The translations under genes were made by a program, and so were the position numbers. The notes below the pieces were generated by a model. The model searched no databases, was not told where the DNA came from, and saw only the letters and a program-made list of their open reading frames with translations. Shown here piece after piece: positions 51,288-52,401 of a stretch of DNA of 52,401 nt. The stretch comes from Flavobacteriales bacterium. Lineage in GTDB: Bacteria; Bacteroidota; Bacteroidia; Flavobacteriales_D; Sanyastnellaceae. The stretch is taken from contig PKEB01000003.1 in NCBI GenBank assembly GCA_002863125.1, positions 1 to 52,401 of the forward strand, in the 5' to 3' direction. The number at the start of each line of letters is the position of its first letter. Position 1 is the stretch's first letter.

Positions 51288-52360
51288 GCAATTCTTCCTT
51301 TGATTACCGCATCCAGGGAATGCAACACATCGGTGTTGCCACTTCCGACATGGATCACTCTCTGAAGTTTTTCCGACAGTTGTTTGGCATGGACATCCCC
51401 TTTTTCGACTCCATCCAAGCGGCGCCCTTGATGGACAGCCACACCCGCGGCGAGACCATCACCAAGCGGGCCAGCATGGTTATGAATTTGCAGGGCGGCT
51501 GCGCCTTTGAGGTGCTGCGCGCTGACTCATTCGAACCGGTGCCGGCCGGATGGGAAATTGCGCCAGGCGACCTCGGCATCACCACGGTTCAGATGAAAAC
51601 CCGCAATATCCACAAGATGCACGCCCACGCCCGCTCCATTGCCGGCGATTCTTGTGATCAGGCATTGCGCGAAACGCCGTGGGGCGCGGCGACCTTTTAC
51701 CTGAAAGATCCAGACGGCAACCGATTCCAGGTGCTGGAAGCCGACGATTGGTTCGAAAACAACGGCCACCCTTCGGGCGGAGTCATGGGATGCACCATCG
51801 GGGTATCGGACATGGACGCGGCGCTGAAGCTGTACGCTGCCGTCCTCGGATTTGACCAAGTGTTGCACGACGCCACGGGAATCCAAGCTGACTGGGACGG
51901 CATGCCCCACGGTACGGAATCGTTCCGCCGAGTCCGATTGACGCAATCTGCTCCAGGTGCAGGCGGGTTTGGCAAACTCACCGGACGCACGTACATCGAA
52001 TTGTTGCAGGCAATTGACCGCAAGGGCTCGTTCATTTTCAAAGACCGGATCTGGTGCGACATCGGATTTGCGCACCTCGGCTTCGACGTGCGCGGCATGG
52101 CGGATCTGGGGACTGCGCTCGACAAAGCGGGCTTTGGATTCCGCTGCGACACTGCGGATGCCATCGGAATGGGCGAGACCAAGGTGCACTGCACCTACAT
52201 CGATGACCCGGACGAATGCTGGCTGGAAATGATCGAAGTGTACAAGGTTCCGATCATCGAAAAGTGGGGGCTGTTCTTGGATGTCCAGAAGCGTGGAGCG
52301 GACGAACCCCTGCCCCGTTGGATGCTCAAAGCCCTGCGGTTCAGCCGCGTCAAGGACTAA
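51284..52360 (+). CDS. Double VOC (glyoxalase/dioxygenase-fold) protein
   Basis: 358 aa with four beta-alpha-beta modules forming two vicinal-oxygen-chelate domains (about 10-150 and 165-330). Candidate metal ligands are H14 in MQHIGVATSDMD and Glu in FQVLEADDW, and in the second half Glu in TYIELLQ, His in GFAHLGFDVRG and Glu in CWLEMIEV; the third module starts CTIGVSD and lacks the usual His. Relatives are glyoxalases, extradiol dioxygenases and related enzymes; the substrate here is not known. The start ATG overlaps the preceding stop (ATGA). The 41 bases after the stop to the window end hold no recognisable feature. Confidence 0.83.
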   Translation: MSNSSFDYRIQGMQHIGVATSDMDHSLKFFRQLFGMDIPFFDSIQAAPLMDSHTRGETITKRASMVMNLQGGCAFEVLRADSFEPVPAGWEIAPGDLGITTVQMKTRNIHKMHAHARSIAGDSCDQALRETPWGAATFYLKDPDGNRFQVLEADDWFENNGHPSGGVMGCTIGVSDMDAALKLYAAVLGFDQVLHDATGIQADWDGMPHGTESFRRVRLTQSAPGAGGFGKLTGRTYIELLQAIDRKGSFIFKDRIWCDIGFAHLGFDVRGMADLGTALDKAGFGFRCDTADAIGMGETKVHCTYIDDPDECWLEMIEVYKVPIIEKWGLFLDVQKRGADEPLPRWMLKALRFSRVKD

Positions 52361-52401
52361 GATTCTGTCACAATTCCTTTACATTGGGTTCACAGTAAGG
52401 A

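Noticed and set aside
1-52401. Mobile elements, CRISPR arrays, prophage or defence genes
   Set aside because: I saw no transposase, integrase, repeat array, or recognised defence gene; composition and gene order look uniformly chromosomal.

Overview
This is a chromosomal segment of a Bacteroidota bacterium, most likely a GC-rich member of the Flavobacteriales. The evidence is the combination of gliding/type IX secretion genes (gldE, gldD and the PorX response regulator with a PglZ domain), an SDR-type threonine dehydrogenase, a long-form QueA, the run mutY / ssb / gldE / gldD / coaX / lptC, and -7 promoter boxes of the Bacteroidota type (TAnnTTTG or TAnnTTCG). Nearly all of it is tightly packed core genome. 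I see no insertion sequence, prophage, integron, CRISPR array or toxin-antitoxin pair, and no gene-free stretch longer than about 150 bases.

Layout. 1-1224: the 5' part of a secreted multidomain protein (lamin-tail, copper-site cupredoxin, OB-like), cut by the window edge. 1366-7085: rnhB and a family 4 glycosyltransferase on the minus strand, divergent from a flippase / chain-length / O-antigen-ligase-type polymerase set: a small surface polysaccharide module. 7078-12712 (minus): an LptA-like protein, a small secreted protein, a helix-hairpin-helix/beta-barrel protein, EF-P and a PP2C-type phosphatase. 12771-18946 (plus): tRNA-Leu(UAG), trigger factor, clpP, clpX, mutS. 18932-22245 (minus): porX, tsaE and an alanine-dehydrogenase-like gene. 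22347-23582: an HD phosphohydrolase. 23589-26203 (minus): HU, a TPR protein, a 29-residue very basic protein and RNase G.

26295-35607 (plus): mutY, then a run of nine close or overlapping genes, ssb, gldE, gldD, coaX, an outer membrane protein, a TPR protein, lptC, a two-helix membrane protein and a CorC-like protein. 35713-37767: ppiD, closed by a strong bidirectional terminator against queA (minus). 39148-44600 (plus): tdh, cysS, a glutaminyl-cyclase-like lipoprotein and a TPR protein with a degenerate histidine-kinase ATPase fold. 44610-47306 (minus): a cyclophilin lipoprotein with pheS, and tRNA-Pro(GGG) with a small unknown gene; a small lipoprotein lies between them on the plus strand. 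47457-52360 (plus): pheT, a PlsC-like acyltransferase and a double VOC protein.

Themes. The window is rich in envelope biogenesis (Lpt components, chaperones, gliding/T9SS genes, polysaccharide assembly) mixed with translation and protein quality control. The most cohesive cross-gene signal is that six predicted signal peptides all place Gln right after the predicted signal peptidase I site, while the same window encodes a type II (M28-fold) glutaminyl cyclase lipoprotein that could cyclise such N-termini. Other points to follow up are a receptor-like protein whose kinase ATPase domain has lost its catalytic boxes, an AlaDH/PNT protein lacking the usual catalytic Lys and His, and promoter boxes only 4-7 bases from start codons. 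I did not find a wholly new defence or mobile system here.
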